A DNA stretch of 64,000 nt from Christiangramia forsetii KT0803 (GCF_000060345.1 NC_008571.1:1922001-1986000); one strand, 5' to 3'; counted from the stretch's first letter, positions 53,119-62,050 are shown. Notes: generated from the letters alone by a model not told the origin. Numbers and translations: made by a program.

Positions 53119-54267
53119 TTAACCTTCAATAAACTCTTTTAAAGTTTTTACCACATAATCTATCTCATCTTTCGTATTAAAACTTGAAAATGAGAATCTA
53201 AGGGAAGGTTTTTTAAGGTCTTCTTCGCAACAAAAAGCATTTAATACGTGAGATCCTTTGTCACTTCCACTCTGGCAGGCACTGCCCTTAGAGCACGCAA
53301 TTCCTTTAAGATCCAGCTGGAATAATAGCATTAGTGCCTTTTCCTGGCTTAATGGAAGACAAACATTGATTAAAGTATAGGTGCTTTTATCAAAATTCTC
53401 ACATTCCCCATTGAATTTTACTCCCTGAATTTCCTTTTTAAGGCTTTCTATAAAATGTTTTTTTAGAGATAGTGTATATTCCATTTCTTCTTGCAGGTTC
53501 TCATAAGCAAGTTTTAAGGACTCCTCCAGCCCCACAATATTATGGACACCTTCGGTTCCTGCACGATGGCCCCGCTCCTGCTCTCCACCAAAAATTAGCG
53601 GTTTTAAACCTGAATTTCTTCGTATAAATGCAAAGCCCACCCCTTTAGGTCCATGAAATTTATGAGCACTTACGGCAGTAAAATCTACCGGAATATCATT
53701 TAGATCCAGGTTATAATGTCCTATAGATTGAACGGTATCTGAATGGAATAATGCGTTGTGAGATTTTACCAGTTCCGCAGTTTTTTTAAGATCCAGTTTA
53801 TTACCAATCTCATTATTTACATGCATCAAACTTACTAATGTCTTTTTATCTGAAGCCTTTAATCGGTTTTCTAGATCTGAAAGATCAACATTTCCTTTAG
53901 AATCCAGATTCACATATTCCACCTCGATCTCAAAACACTCTTTAAGTTGATCTACAGTATAAAGTACTGCATGATGTTCAATTTTGGAGGTAATAATTCT
54001 TTCGACACCAAGGTCACGAACCGCAGAATTCAAAGTCAGGTTATCGGCTTCAGTTCCGCCGGAAGTAAAAACGATCTCAGAGGCTTTTACATTTAAAATA
54101 CCTGCAACCGTTTTCCTGGCCTGTTCAACTAAAGATTTTGACGACCTTCCAAAGCTATGGGTAGACGAAGGGTTACCGTAATTTTCTTTTAAAACGCGGG
54201 CCATTTTATCGACCACTTCCTCCCGTAACTGGGTAGTAGCTGCTGAATCAAAATACACATTTTCCAT
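53119..54267 (-). CDS. Cysteine desulfurase (NifS/IscS family)
   Basis: The 382-residue PLP enzyme takes sulfur from cysteine for iron-sulfur clusters or thiolation. PLP-binding K203 is in SAHKFHGPKG, and the catalytic cysteine C331 in GIACSKGSACQSG. FTSGGTEADNLTL and SKIEHHAVLYT (the H that stacks on PLP) are typical. It is group I by its SGSAC-type loop. No iscU or other cluster genes are adjacent, so the role cannot be fixed. A -7 box ends only 5 bases before the ATG, suggesting a leaderless transcript. Confidence 0.93.
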   Translation of the reverse strand: MENVYFDSAATTQLREEVVDKMARVLKENYGNPSSTHSFGRSSKSLVEQARKTVAGILNVKASEIVFTSGGTEADNLTLNSAVRDLGVERIITSKIEHHAVLYTVDQLKECFEIEVEYVNLDSKGNVDLSDLENRLKASDKKTLVSLMHVNNEIGNKLDLKKTAELVKSHNALFHSDTVQSIGHYNLDLNDIPVDFTAVSAHKFHGPKGVGFAFIRRNSGLKPLIFGGEQERGHRAGTEGVHNIVGLEESLKLAYENLQEEMEYTLSLKKHFIESLKKEIQGVKFNGECENFDKSTYTLINVCLPLSQEKALMLLFQLDLKGIACSKGSACQSGSDKGSHVLNAFCCEEDLKKPSLRFSFSSFNTKDEIDYVVKTLKEFIEG

Positions 54268-54272
54268 GGTCG

Positions 54273-54280
54273 CAAAATTA
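54273..54280 (-). promoter_or_regulatory. -7 box adjoining the cysteine desulfurase ATG
   Basis: Minus-strand TAATTTTG matches TAnnTTTG and ends 5 bases before the ATG at 54267, so transcription should begin at or beside the start codon. Confidence 0.4.
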
Positions 54281-54330
54281 ACGGAAATAAAATAATTTCC
54301 TACTTCTCTTCCTTATAAGTTTGATTCCTT

Positions 54331-54338
54331 TATTTTTG
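54331..54338 (+). promoter_or_regulatory. -7 box upstream of the Asp-rich lipoprotein gene
   Basis: TATTTTTG matches TAnnTTTG, 16 bases before the ATG at 54355; a second match TAAGTTTG lies at 54316-54323. Confidence 0.35.
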
Positions 54339-54354
54339 TGGAAAAAGCATCTTT

Positions 54355-55350
54355 ATGAGACGTTTATTCTTTAGCATTTTTTCCCTGGCGCTTCTAAGTG
54401 CTTGTGATGATGGAGAGATCATCGTTACTAGTTTTGATTTTGAAGACAGTAGCGTTCAATTCTGTGAGGGGCCTAATAAAAATGTATTTTATTCGGTAAA
54501 CAATAATGATGTTTTTGAATCTATTTCCCTGGAATTTAGAAAAAACTTGGTATCCTTAGATGAAGAAGGTAACCTGGAGCCGCCAGAAGAAGATGAAGGA
54601 ATAAGTTTTGACTTAACCGGTGATAGTAGTACAGACAACAGAATAGTCTATAGAATATTCAATTCTGAAGTCCCCAGCGATTATTTCTGCAATGTGGTTC
54701 CGCCTAAAGAACCAGCGGTAGTAGAAGAATGGATAAGTGGGACCGGGGCTACTGTATTTATAACAACAAGTTTTGGAGATGAATCGCCCAATGTTGATGT
54801 AGATGGAGATGGATTGAATAATATTGACGAAGGTTGGGATCCTGATGGAATAGACCATTTAGATACAGACGAAGATGGAATACCAGATTACCTGGATGTA
54901 GATGATGATGGTGATAATATAGAAACTAGAAGAGAAAGGGAAACTGAACCTGCGGATGAAGATGGAATTCCCAATTATCTCGATAATGATGATGATGATG
55001 ATGGTGTTCTTACCAGATTTGAAGTTCAGGAAGGTAATGAAGATAATCCTACACTATTCCAAACGGCTGAAGGAATTTCAAATTATTTGAATGCTGCACA
55101 AACAGCAGAACTCCAACATGATGTATATATAGATCATGATATTACAAGAAGCTATGGCTATAGAATTATCGTGGAAGACCTTAAATTCACAAAACAAGAC
55201 GGTTCAGGAGAGTCCATTCAATATCAATCATACGATTTTGGAAACTATAGTGAATCAGGAATAAACATTATTCTATGTCCTTCCCAGGACACGAATTGCG
55301 GAGATACTCCAGATGAGACAGATCCCGATGAAACTGAAGAAACAAATTAA
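54355..55350 (+). CDS. Lipoprotein with calcium-binding thrombospondin type 3-like repeats
   Basis: The 331-residue protein has a lipoprotein signal (SIFSLALLSAC). After a beta-rich N-terminal part, residues about 140-230 carry Asp-rich calcium-binding-type repeats: DVDGDGLNNIDEGWDPDG, DTDEDGIPDYLDVDDDGD, ADEDGIPNYLDNDDDDDG. Such TSP3-like repeats bind calcium and stiffen surface proteins. The C-terminus is acidic with CPSQDTNCGDTPDETDPDET. Its stop overlaps the convergent Smr gene by four bases. Family of the N-terminal domain not recognised. Confidence 0.82.
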   Translation: MRRLFFSIFSLALLSACDDGEIIVTSFDFEDSSVQFCEGPNKNVFYSVNNNDVFESISLEFRKNLVSLDEEGNLEPPEEDEGISFDLTGDSSTDNRIVYRIFNSEVPSDYFCNVVPPKEPAVVEEWISGTGATVFITTSFGDESPNVDVDGDGLNNIDEGWDPDGIDHLDTDEDGIPDYLDVDDDGDNIETRRERETEPADEDGIPNYLDNDDDDDGVLTRFEVQEGNEDNPTLFQTAEGISNYLNAAQTAELQHDVYIDHDITRSYGYRIIVEDLKFTKQDGSGESIQYQSYDFGNYSESGINIILCPSQDTNCGDTPDETDPDETEETN

Positions 55351-55898
55351 GGATTCTGCAAAATATAAACTTCAGTAGCACCTAAACCATATTTCTGATA
55401 GTCAGCATCGTAATATTTCACATTGGAATATCTACCAAGTAAATATTCCAGTTCCATTTTGAGCACCCCCTCGCCTTTACCATGAATAAAAACAATCTTC
55501 TGGATTCTTTTTTTCATAGCAAATTCCAGTTTATGCCTGGCGGTATCCAATTGTAAGTTGAGCATCTCATGATTAGACATGCTTCTAGATGACCTTACTA
55601 ATTGGTTTATATGAAGATCCACCTCCATGGGGGGAGCATTCCTCTCTTTTGGCTTTATTCGGTTAGAAGCAGGTTTTTTTGTCGGTGCTTTTTCTTTTAA
55701 TATTTCTTCAAAGTCAAAATCTTCCATTGCGATATCATCAATATCACTCTTAATTTTCACTAAATCATCTGCAGGTAATTGCATGATGAAACCATCTTCA
55801 GTTTTGATTTCTACCTGTTCACCATCTATATGCTGAACAGTTCCACTTAAATCATCATCTAATAATTCTACAATATCTCCAGGCTTTAGATCTCTCAT
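55347..55898 (-). CDS. Smr-domain protein (MutS2-like C-terminal nuclease fold)
   Basis: The 183-residue protein has an N-terminal small beta barrel (LKPGDIVELLDDDLSGTVQHIDGEQVEIKTEDGF, DUF2027 type) and a C-terminal Smr domain with VDLHINQL (LDxH-like), HGKGEGVLKMEL (the HGxG motif) and YGLGATEVYI. Smr domains of this kind nick DNA or RNA or bind nucleic acids. It is a stand-alone Smr protein, not part of MutS2. It ends in a 4-base overlap with the convergent lipoprotein gene and follows a small membrane protein. Confidence 0.9.
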   Translation of the reverse strand: MRDLKPGDIVELLDDDLSGTVQHIDGEQVEIKTEDGFIMQLPADDLVKIKSDIDDIAMEDFDFEEILKEKAPTKKPASNRIKPKERNAPPMEVDLHINQLVRSSRSMSNHEMLNLQLDTARHKLEFAMKKRIQKIVFIHGKGEGVLKMELEYLLGRYSNVKYYDADYQKYGLGATEVYILQNP

Positions 55899-55904
55899 GG
55901 CTCC

Positions 55905-56099
55905 TTAATTTTCATTTTCATTCTCGTGATCATCTTTAGTAGCCACCCAGTAATTTGTAGCCCGGTACAAGCCCAGCATTATAATAATTAAACCTATTAT
56001 TTTAAAATACGGATTTGCATTTTCAGCTGCGATTGTGTAAATAAGAAGCGCTCCACCAATTACAATAAGAGCGGTATTAATTATTTGTGAATTGTTCAT
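55905..56099 (-). CDS. Small membrane protein with two helices
   Basis: The 64-residue protein has two hydrophobic helices (IINTALIVIGGALLIYTIAA and FKIIGLIIIMLGLYRATNYW) and a charged tail KDDHENENEN. It starts MNNSQ and lies 6 bases before the Smr gene, with which it is probably cotranscribed. Function unknown; similar small proteins precede smr genes in flavobacteria, to my recollection. Confidence 0.7.
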   Translation of the reverse strand: MNNSQIINTALIVIGGALLIYTIAAENANPYFKIIGLIIIMLGLYRATNYWVATKDDHENENEN

Positions 56100-56175
56100 T
56101 TTCAGTAAGTTAAAAAATTTCGGTTGGTAATTTGCAAAGTTTTATTTATTACATTTATGCAAATTTATAGCTTTC

Positions 56176-57930
56176 ATGAAGCTTACCATTCTTTTTCTCT
56201 TCATTTTTAGTACAACTGTCCTAAAAGCCCAGTTATATATTGCTCCTTCAGAAAAGTCTGATAGCTATATGTATGCAAAAGATCGGCTGATATTTGTCCA
56301 GAACGAGATTCATCTCATTAAAAATAATAAAAATGAAACCGGAGCCAGTTTATATCTTCGGAAAGGTTCACAATTGCTTCAGGGTGACAAACCAGCTAAT
56401 ATAAATACCGGAAGTGGTGATATTGCTGTAGTTCAGCAAGGAACTTCTAATGCATTTGATTATAATTACTGGGGACTTCCCGTGGTGGGATTCGCCGGAA
56501 AAAATCAATTGAATGATTATTTATACGATCCCCTTTCAAATACCGAAAGCAAAAAAGCTAAACTAACCACGGGATTAGAAGGCTATAGCGACCCGTTAAG
56601 TATTTCCGGCAGATGGATTTATACCTATTCAGGAGCAAACTATTCCGACTGGCAATACGTTGGAGAGCATTTTGATCTTCTTCCCGGTGAAGGCTTTAGT
56701 ATGAAAGGCGTAAACGGTAGTAATTCTAATTTAATCGAAGGAGAAAAGATAAATCCCGGGAGCGCTCAAATGTATGATTTCAGAGGTCTTCCTAATGACG
56801 GGAAAATAGAACTTCCTGTTAAAAAAGATCAGGTATTACTTGTTGGTAATCCGTATCCGTCCTCCTTAGATCTTGAGAAATTTCTATTTGAAAATATTTC
56901 AACCACGGGTATCGCATATTTTTGGGATTCTAAGAAAAATGGCAACTCACACTATCTTTCAGATTACGAAGGTGGCTACGGAACTTATTCTCCGGGAGCC
57001 GGTATTTATATTCCGGCGATTTTTAAACGATATAGTGACGAAAGCGAAACCGGCGAAATTGGGGAGTCTTATCCCAGAAAGCGGATGCCCATAGCACAGG
57101 GTTTTATGATCATTGGAAAAAATGAAGGGGTTGTTCATTTTCAGAATTCTCAAAGAATGTATCAAAAAGAAATTGAGGGAGTCTCCAATTTCAAATCTTT
57201 AGAACCTGCAAATCCATCTGTTATTTTTAACATTGAGATAGATTCTATGTATGTAAGACAACTTGCACTTTCTTTTAATAATCTTTCCACAGTTAATGAA
57301 GATCACGGGATGGATGCAAGAAAAATGGATAGATTCTCAGAGGATATCAGCTGGTCAATTTCCGAAGAACCTTTTCTAATCAATGTTAGGCCGAAGGTGG
57401 ATCAGGAATTAATTCCGCTTAAGATCAACCTAAAAAAAGATACCAGTTTGAAATTTTCAGCGGCTAAATTCAATAATTTCAATCCAGACCGTTTGTTTGT
57501 ATATGACGCACAGGATGATCTTTATTTTGGTATCACCACGGGCTATTTTAAAATGAGCTTGCCTGCAGGTGATTATAACGATAGATTTTTTATAAGTTTT
57601 ATAGAGCAACTGCCTGCAGAAGACACCACAACAGATTCTATTGCACCTGTAGCTGATCTAAAAAAGCTCCCTAATATTTTATTGAATACCATTGATATAT
57701 TTCAAAATAACTCATTAGAACAGCTGGAAACAAAGGTTTTGTACAATGCCGAATTAAAGAATTTAAAATTATTTGATCTCCACGGAAAATTAATTCTAAA
57801 CAAAAATTTTATTGCTAAAGAGAAAGAATTTAATTTTTCGACCGGAAATTTGAGCAATGCTATTTATATTGTAAAGGTAATTACTAATGATAACAAAGAG
57901 TTGACTAAAAAAATTAGTATCAGGAATTGA
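56176..57930 (+). CDS. Exported protein with T9SS type A sorting domain
   Basis: The 584-residue protein has a signal peptide (LFLFIFSTTVLKAQ) and ends in a type A T9SS sorting domain (about 505-584): NNSLEQLETKVLYNAELKNL, LFDLHGKLILNKNF, LSNAIYIVKVITNDNKELTKKISIRN. The middle has repeated beta-strand blocks and several WGLP, GNPYPSSLD and GYGTYSPGAG motifs seen in large secreted flavobacterial proteins of unknown type. It is sent to the cell surface by T9SS through a different class of signal than the adhesin at 2238. The following DUF2752 gene overlaps it by four bases. Confidence 0.85.
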   Translation: MKLTILFLFIFSTTVLKAQLYIAPSEKSDSYMYAKDRLIFVQNEIHLIKNNKNETGASLYLRKGSQLLQGDKPANINTGSGDIAVVQQGTSNAFDYNYWGLPVVGFAGKNQLNDYLYDPLSNTESKKAKLTTGLEGYSDPLSISGRWIYTYSGANYSDWQYVGEHFDLLPGEGFSMKGVNGSNSNLIEGEKINPGSAQMYDFRGLPNDGKIELPVKKDQVLLVGNPYPSSLDLEKFLFENISTTGIAYFWDSKKNGNSHYLSDYEGGYGTYSPGAGIYIPAIFKRYSDESETGEIGESYPRKRMPIAQGFMIIGKNEGVVHFQNSQRMYQKEIEGVSNFKSLEPANPSVIFNIEIDSMYVRQLALSFNNLSTVNEDHGMDARKMDRFSEDISWSISEEPFLINVRPKVDQELIPLKINLKKDTSLKFSAAKFNNFNPDRLFVYDAQDDLYFGITTGYFKMSLPAGDYNDRFFISFIEQLPAEDTTTDSIAPVADLKKLPNILLNTIDIFQNNSLEQLETKVLYNAELKNLKLFDLHGKLILNKNFIAKEKEFNFSTGNLSNAIYIVKVITNDNKELTKKISIRN

Positions 57931-58220
57931 ATAATTTAGAACAATACATGCTTCCCTGTCTCAATAAAACTGTGTTGGGTGTAGAGTGTACTGGTTGTGG
58001 GGGACAGCGTGCAGCTTTACTCCTCTTTCAGGGAGAATTTAAAGAAGCATTTGTTATGTATCCGGCTATTTATAGCCTGGTGGTATTGTTCGGATTTCTG
58101 ATTATTAATCTTTTTATTAAATTTAAATATGATTACAACATCAAAATAGGTCTTATTATTTTTAATGCTGTTATCATTGCTGGAGCATATATTATCAAAA
58201 TGATTAATACATTCAACTAA
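57927..58220 (+). CDS. DUF2752 membrane protein
   Basis: The 97-residue protein starts at a TTG that overlaps the previous stop (TTGA); an ATG at 57948 would cut seven residues before the motif. It has the DUF2752 signature LPCLNKTVLGVECTGCGGQR with its CxxCG element and a hydrophobic pair of helices (IYSLVVLFGFLIINLFI, LIIFNAVIIAGAYIIKMI). DUF2752 proteins are short membrane proteins of unknown role. Translation seems coupled to the type A cargo gene. Confidence 0.8.
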   Translation: MNNLEQYMLPCLNKTVLGVECTGCGGQRAALLLFQGEFKEAFVMYPAIYSLVVLFGFLIINLFIKFKYDYNIKIGLIIFNAVIIAGAYIIKMINTFN

Positions 58221-58239
58221 CCAACCAAAATTATTTACC

Positions 58240-58566
58240 ATGGAAAAAAGAGAATTACCTAATTCTACATTAATCCTGATCTTCGGGATTTTATCAATTA
58301 TAGGCTGTTGCTGTTATGGAGTAGCCGGCGTAATTTTTGGAATAATTGCCCTCGTCATGTCTAAGCGTGCTATTGAAATATATAATGCAGATCCTGAATT
58401 ATATACAGGTTACCAGAACGTAAAAACAGGAAAGATCCTAGCAATAATTGGCCTGGTACTTAGCGCCCTTTCATTATTAAGTACTATTATAGTATTTATT
58501 TTCTTTGGAGGTATGGAAGGTATGCAGGAAATACAGGAAGAGATATTGAGAGAATACGGAGGATAA
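58240..58566 (+). CDS. CCC-motif membrane protein (DUF4190-like)
   Basis: The 108-residue protein has two hydrophobic helices with the motif IIGCCCYGVAGVIFGIIALVMS and ILAIIGLVLSALSLLSTIIVFI. NCBI uses the name CCC motif membrane protein for this group in Bacteroidota (from memory). It lies 19 bases after DUF2752 and ends before a strong bidirectional terminator. DUF2752 and CCC-motif genes are often neighbours in flavobacteria. Function unknown. Confidence 0.82.
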   Translation: MEKRELPNSTLILIFGILSIIGCCCYGVAGVIFGIIALVMSKRAIEIYNADPELYTGYQNVKTGKILAIIGLVLSALSLLSTIIVFIFFGGMEGMQEIQEEILREYGG

Positions 58567-58584
58567 ATTTTAATTTTATCGCAT

Positions 58585-58613
58585 AAAAAATCCCGCAAAT
58601 TGCGGGATTTTTT
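58585..58613. terminator. Bidirectional terminator between the CCC-motif gene and rocD
   Basis: AAAAAATCCCGCA and TGCGGGATTTTTT with a 3-base loop between two convergent genes. Confidence 0.9.
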
Positions 58614-58631
58614 CATTTTATGTTCTAGAGA

Positions 58632-59915
58632 TTATTTTTCGAACTGTTTCAGTGTTTTAACGATAATCGCTACACAATCTCTCAACTCTTCTTCAGTCAT
58701 TACCAACGGAGGTGCAAAACGGATAATATTACCGTGGGTAGGTTTAGCAAGAAGACCATTCTCTTTTAGCGCCATACAAATATCCCATGCTGTAGAACTT
58801 TCTTCAGCATCATTAATTACGATTGCGTTTAGCAATCCACGACCTCTTACGAGCTCAACAATATTAGATTCTTTAATATAATCATCAAGCAATTGTCTAA
58901 ATAAATTACCCAGTTTTCTTGCATTCTGGATTAGATGCTCGTCTTTAACCACATCCAATGCTGCCACCGCTACCGCAGCCGCAACAGGATTTCCACCAAA
59001 CGTGGAACCGTGTTGTCCTGGCTGGATCACTTCCATAATTTCATTATCTGCAAGTACCGCGGAAACCGGATAGTTACCTCCAGATAGCGCTTTTCCAAGA
59101 ATTAGAATATCTGGTTTACTATACGTTTTTTCCTGACGCTCACAATGTCCTTCGCAAGAACAGTGTCCACATACGGCTAATAATCCTCCAGTTCTCGCAA
59201 TACCGGTCTGGATCTCATCTGCCATAAACAAAACATTATTTTTATTGCAAATCTCCTTAACCTTGCTCATATAATCGTCACTCGGCACATAAACCCCTGC
59301 TTCCCCCTGAATAGGCTCTACCAGAAAACCAGCAACATTAGGATTATTTTCAATAGCCGCTTCTAAAGCATCAATATCATCGTAGTTGATTTTGATGAAA
59401 CCCGGAGTATAGGGTCCAAAATTCTTTCGGGCACCTTCATCATTAGAAAAAGATATAATGGTTGTAGTCCTTCCGTGGAAGTTATTCTCGGCTACAATAA
59501 TCTCCGCTTCTGTTTCCTTTACGCCTTTTTTCTCATAAGCCCATTTACGAGCGATTTTTATCGCCGTTTCCACAGCTTCTGCTCCGGTATTCATAGGAAG
59601 CAACTTATCAAAACCAAAATATTCGGTAGCATATTGCTCATAAGCACCAAGAACATCATTATGAAATGCACGTGAAGTAAGTGCAAGTTTAGACGCCTGT
59701 TCATGCATTGCTTCAACAATCTTCGGATGACAATGACCCTGATTTACCGCTGAATACGCAGAAAGAAAGTCGTAATATTTTTTACCTTCAACATCCCAGA
59801 CGTGAACACCCTCTCCCTTGCTAAGTACAGCAGGTAATGGATGGTAGTTATGTGCACCATGTTGGTCCTCAAGTTGTATGGCTTCTTTTGAAGTTTTGAT
59901 CTTAGGTAATGGCAT
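58632..59915 (-). CDS. rocD: Ornithine-oxo-acid aminotransferase
   Basis: This 427-residue PLP enzyme turns ornithine into glutamate semialdehyde. Signatures: YYDFLSAYSAVNQGHCHPKI, MNTGAEAVETAIKIARKW, NNFHGRTTTIISFS, FMADEIQTGIARTG and the PLP lysine K275 in ILGKALSGG. Just before it, at 249-258, is a cysteine-rich insert CGHCSCEGHC that ordinary ornithine aminotransferases lack. The insert could bind a metal or simply be a flavobacterial variant; I recall that related species carry similar inserts. It is monocistronic. Confidence 0.93.
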   Translation of the reverse strand: MPLPKIKTSKEAIQLEDQHGAHNYHPLPAVLSKGEGVHVWDVEGKKYYDFLSAYSAVNQGHCHPKIVEAMHEQASKLALTSRAFHNDVLGAYEQYATEYFGFDKLLPMNTGAEAVETAIKIARKWAYEKKGVKETEAEIIVAENNFHGRTTTIISFSNDEGARKNFGPYTPGFIKINYDDIDALEAAIENNPNVAGFLVEPIQGEAGVYVPSDDYMSKVKEICNKNNVLFMADEIQTGIARTGGLLAVCGHCSCEGHCERQEKTYSKPDILILGKALSGGNYPVSAVLADNEIMEVIQPGQHGSTFGGNPVAAAVAVAALDVVKDEHLIQNARKLGNLFRQLLDDYIKESNIVELVRGRGLLNAIVINDAEESSTAWDICMALKENGLLAKPTHGNIIRFAPPLVMTEEELRDCVAIIVKTLKQFEK

Positions 59916-60078
59916 GTTAGTTTTTCGTTTTTGAATTAGTTTTATGCAATTCCTTCTTTATTTGATTGAAAAATCAAGAAAAGGGAGAGAAATCATCCCT
60001 GAGATTTGAATTGCTGCAAATTACTAAATGTTTGCTGAAAATTTCAACTGCCTCCTCTTTAAATCTTGTTAATTATCC

Positions 60079-60086
60079 TATTTTTG
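60079..60086 (+). promoter_or_regulatory. -7 box adjoining the rlmD ATG
   Basis: TATTTTTG matches TAnnTTTG and ends 4 bases before the ATG at 60091, suggesting a leaderless rlmD transcript. No TTG at -33 spacing. Confidence 0.4.
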
Positions 60087-60090
60087 CGCT

Positions 60091-61500
60091 ATGGCAAGAA
60101 GAAATAAAAACAAGCTTTTTACTGAAATTGAAATTACAGGCGCCGGAGCTAAAGGCAAGGCTATAGGCAAATCACCTGATGGCCGAGTCATTTTTATAGA
60201 CAATGCCGTTCCGGGGGATGTAGCTGATATTCAAACTACACGAAAAAGAAAATCCTATTACCAGGGAACTGCTACCGAGTTCCATAAATTATCTGATAAA
60301 AGAACGGAGCCAGTTTGCCAGCATTTTGGAACCTGTGGAGGCTGCAAATGGCAAAATATGGAGTATAAATTTCAGCTGGAATATAAACAGGATGAAGTTG
60401 AGAACAATCTTCGCAGGCTTGGTAAAATTGAATTACCTGAAATCACTCCAATTCTGGGCAGTGAGGAAATCTACTTTTATCGAAATAAAATGGAGTTTTC
60501 TTTTAGCGATAGTCGTTGGCTCACACAGGAAGAAATCCAAAGCGGGGAAGATATTCAGCAGAGAAATGCCCTGGGTTTTCACATCCCGGGAATGTGGGAT
60601 AAAATCCTTGATATAGAAAAATGTCACTTACAGGCAGATCCTAGTAATGCCATTCGAAATTTTGTAAAGGAATTTGCTATAGAAAATGATCTTGCTTTTT
60701 TTAATACCAGGAATCAGGAAGGTCTCCTAAGAACTTTAATGATTAGAACAACCTCCACCGGGGAAATCATGATTCTTGTTCAGTTCTTTAAAGAAGATCA
60801 GGAAAAAAGAGAATTACTTCTAAATGCGCTTGCAGAAAAATTTCCTGAAATAACATCACTTCAGTACGTTGTAAATACTAAAGCAAATGATACTATTTAT
60901 GATCAGGAAGTCATTTGTTTTAAAGGACGTGATCATATTTTTGAGGAAATGGAAGGTTTAAAATTCAAGATCAACGCCAAATCATTTTATCAAACGAACT
61001 CAGAACAAGCTTATAACCTCTATAAGATTACCAGAGATTATGCCAATCTCAAAGGTGATGAACTTGTGTACGATCTTTATACAGGAACCGGAACTATCGC
61101 TCAATTCGTTGCGAAAAATGCCAAAAAAGTAATTGGTGTTGAAGCCGTACCGGAAGCTATCAAAGATGCAAAGGAGAATGCCGAAAGAAATAAAATACAG
61201 AATGTAGAGTTCTATGTAGGCGATATGAAAAAGGTTTTTACTGAAAGCTTTATCAATAAACATGGACACCCGGACGTTATTATTACAGATCCGCCAAGAG
61301 ACGGAATGCATAAAGATGTTGTAGCTCAAATAATTGGTATATTACCTGAGCGTATTGTATATGTTAGCTGTAATTCTGCAACTCAGGCTCGTGATCTGTC
61401 TTTGCTGGATGAACATTACAAGGTAACTCAAATCCAGGCGGTAGATATGTTCCCTCAGACCCACCATGTTGAAAATGTGGTATGCCTGGAAAAACGTTAG
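60091..61500 (+). CDS. rlmD: 23S rRNA (uracil-C5)-methyltransferase, RlmD/RumA type
   Basis: The 469-residue enzyme has an N-terminal TRAM RNA-binding domain (about 8-65), the iron-sulfur cysteines C76, C82 and C85 in VCQHFGTCGGCKWQ with a fourth in DIEKCHLQ, and a SAM-dependent methyltransferase domain with DLYTGTGTIAQFVA, ITDPPRDGMH and the catalytic cysteine in IVYVSCNSATQARDL. It methylates U1939 or a similar uridine in 23S rRNA. The pair of genes after it (61508, 62031) runs the same way and may share its transcript. Confidence 0.93.
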   Translation: MARRNKNKLFTEIEITGAGAKGKAIGKSPDGRVIFIDNAVPGDVADIQTTRKRKSYYQGTATEFHKLSDKRTEPVCQHFGTCGGCKWQNMEYKFQLEYKQDEVENNLRRLGKIELPEITPILGSEEIYFYRNKMEFSFSDSRWLTQEEIQSGEDIQQRNALGFHIPGMWDKILDIEKCHLQADPSNAIRNFVKEFAIENDLAFFNTRNQEGLLRTLMIRTTSTGEIMILVQFFKEDQEKRELLLNALAEKFPEITSLQYVVNTKANDTIYDQEVICFKGRDHIFEEMEGLKFKINAKSFYQTNSEQAYNLYKITRDYANLKGDELVYDLYTGTGTIAQFVAKNAKKVIGVEAVPEAIKDAKENAERNKIQNVEFYVGDMKKVFTESFINKHGHPDVIITDPPRDGMHKDVVAQIIGILPERIVYVSCNSATQARDLSLLDEHYKVTQIQAVDMFPQTHHVENVVCLEKR

Positions 61501-61507
61501 TATCCAA

Positions 61508-62050
61508 ATGAAACAAAATACTTACATCTTTTTACTTGTATTCACATTAATAACTACACTTGCCTGCCAGCGGGATGATATTTGTGCTGAATCCATCGAA
61601 ACCACTCCGCTACTAATCATTAGGTTTTATGATATTGAGGAACCTGATGAGCTAAAAGATCCTCAAAATTTAAGTATAAGAGCGACCGATAGTACAAGTT
61701 TTGTAATTAATACTGGTAGTGGTACTCCGGTAGAATACTTCAGATTTAGCAGGGATAGCGTCGCTATTCCTTTAAAAACCTCTGCAGACTTAACTGAATA
61801 TGTGTTTACGTTAAATACAGATCCTAATGACAGCACAGCTACTAATAGTGGTCTGCGTGACACTATAAATTTCACTTATGGTCGCCAGGAGGAGTATATC
61901 AATCGCGCCTGTGCATACAAAGTGAGTTACGTAGGACTGAAGGTAGATGTAGATGGCGGGGCTAACGGTCCCAACTGGATACAGGATATACAGATTGATG
62001 AACCTAATGTTGATGATCAAAACCAGGCACATGTATCGATATTTTTCTAG
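61508..62050 (+). CDS. DUF6452-like lipoprotein
   Basis: I use the ATG at 61508 (MKQNTYIFLLVFTLITTLAC), which gives a lipoprotein signal with Cys20; the frame upstream overlaps rlmD and has no signal character. The 180-residue protein is beta-rich and has ETTPLLIIRFYDIEEPDELK, VEYFRFSRDSVAIPL and a pair of late cysteines. Together with the next gene it resembles the DUF6452/DUF6048 pair often found after rlmD in flavobacteria, as I recall. It overlaps the next gene by 20 bases. Function unknown. Confidence 0.78.
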   Translation: MKQNTYIFLLVFTLITTLACQRDDICAESIETTPLLIIRFYDIEEPDELKDPQNLSIRATDSTSFVINTGSGTPVEYFRFSRDSVAIPLKTSADLTEYVFTLNTDPNDSTATNSGLRDTINFTYGRQEEYINRACAYKVSYVGLKVDVDGGANGPNWIQDIQIDEPNVDDQNQAHVSIFF

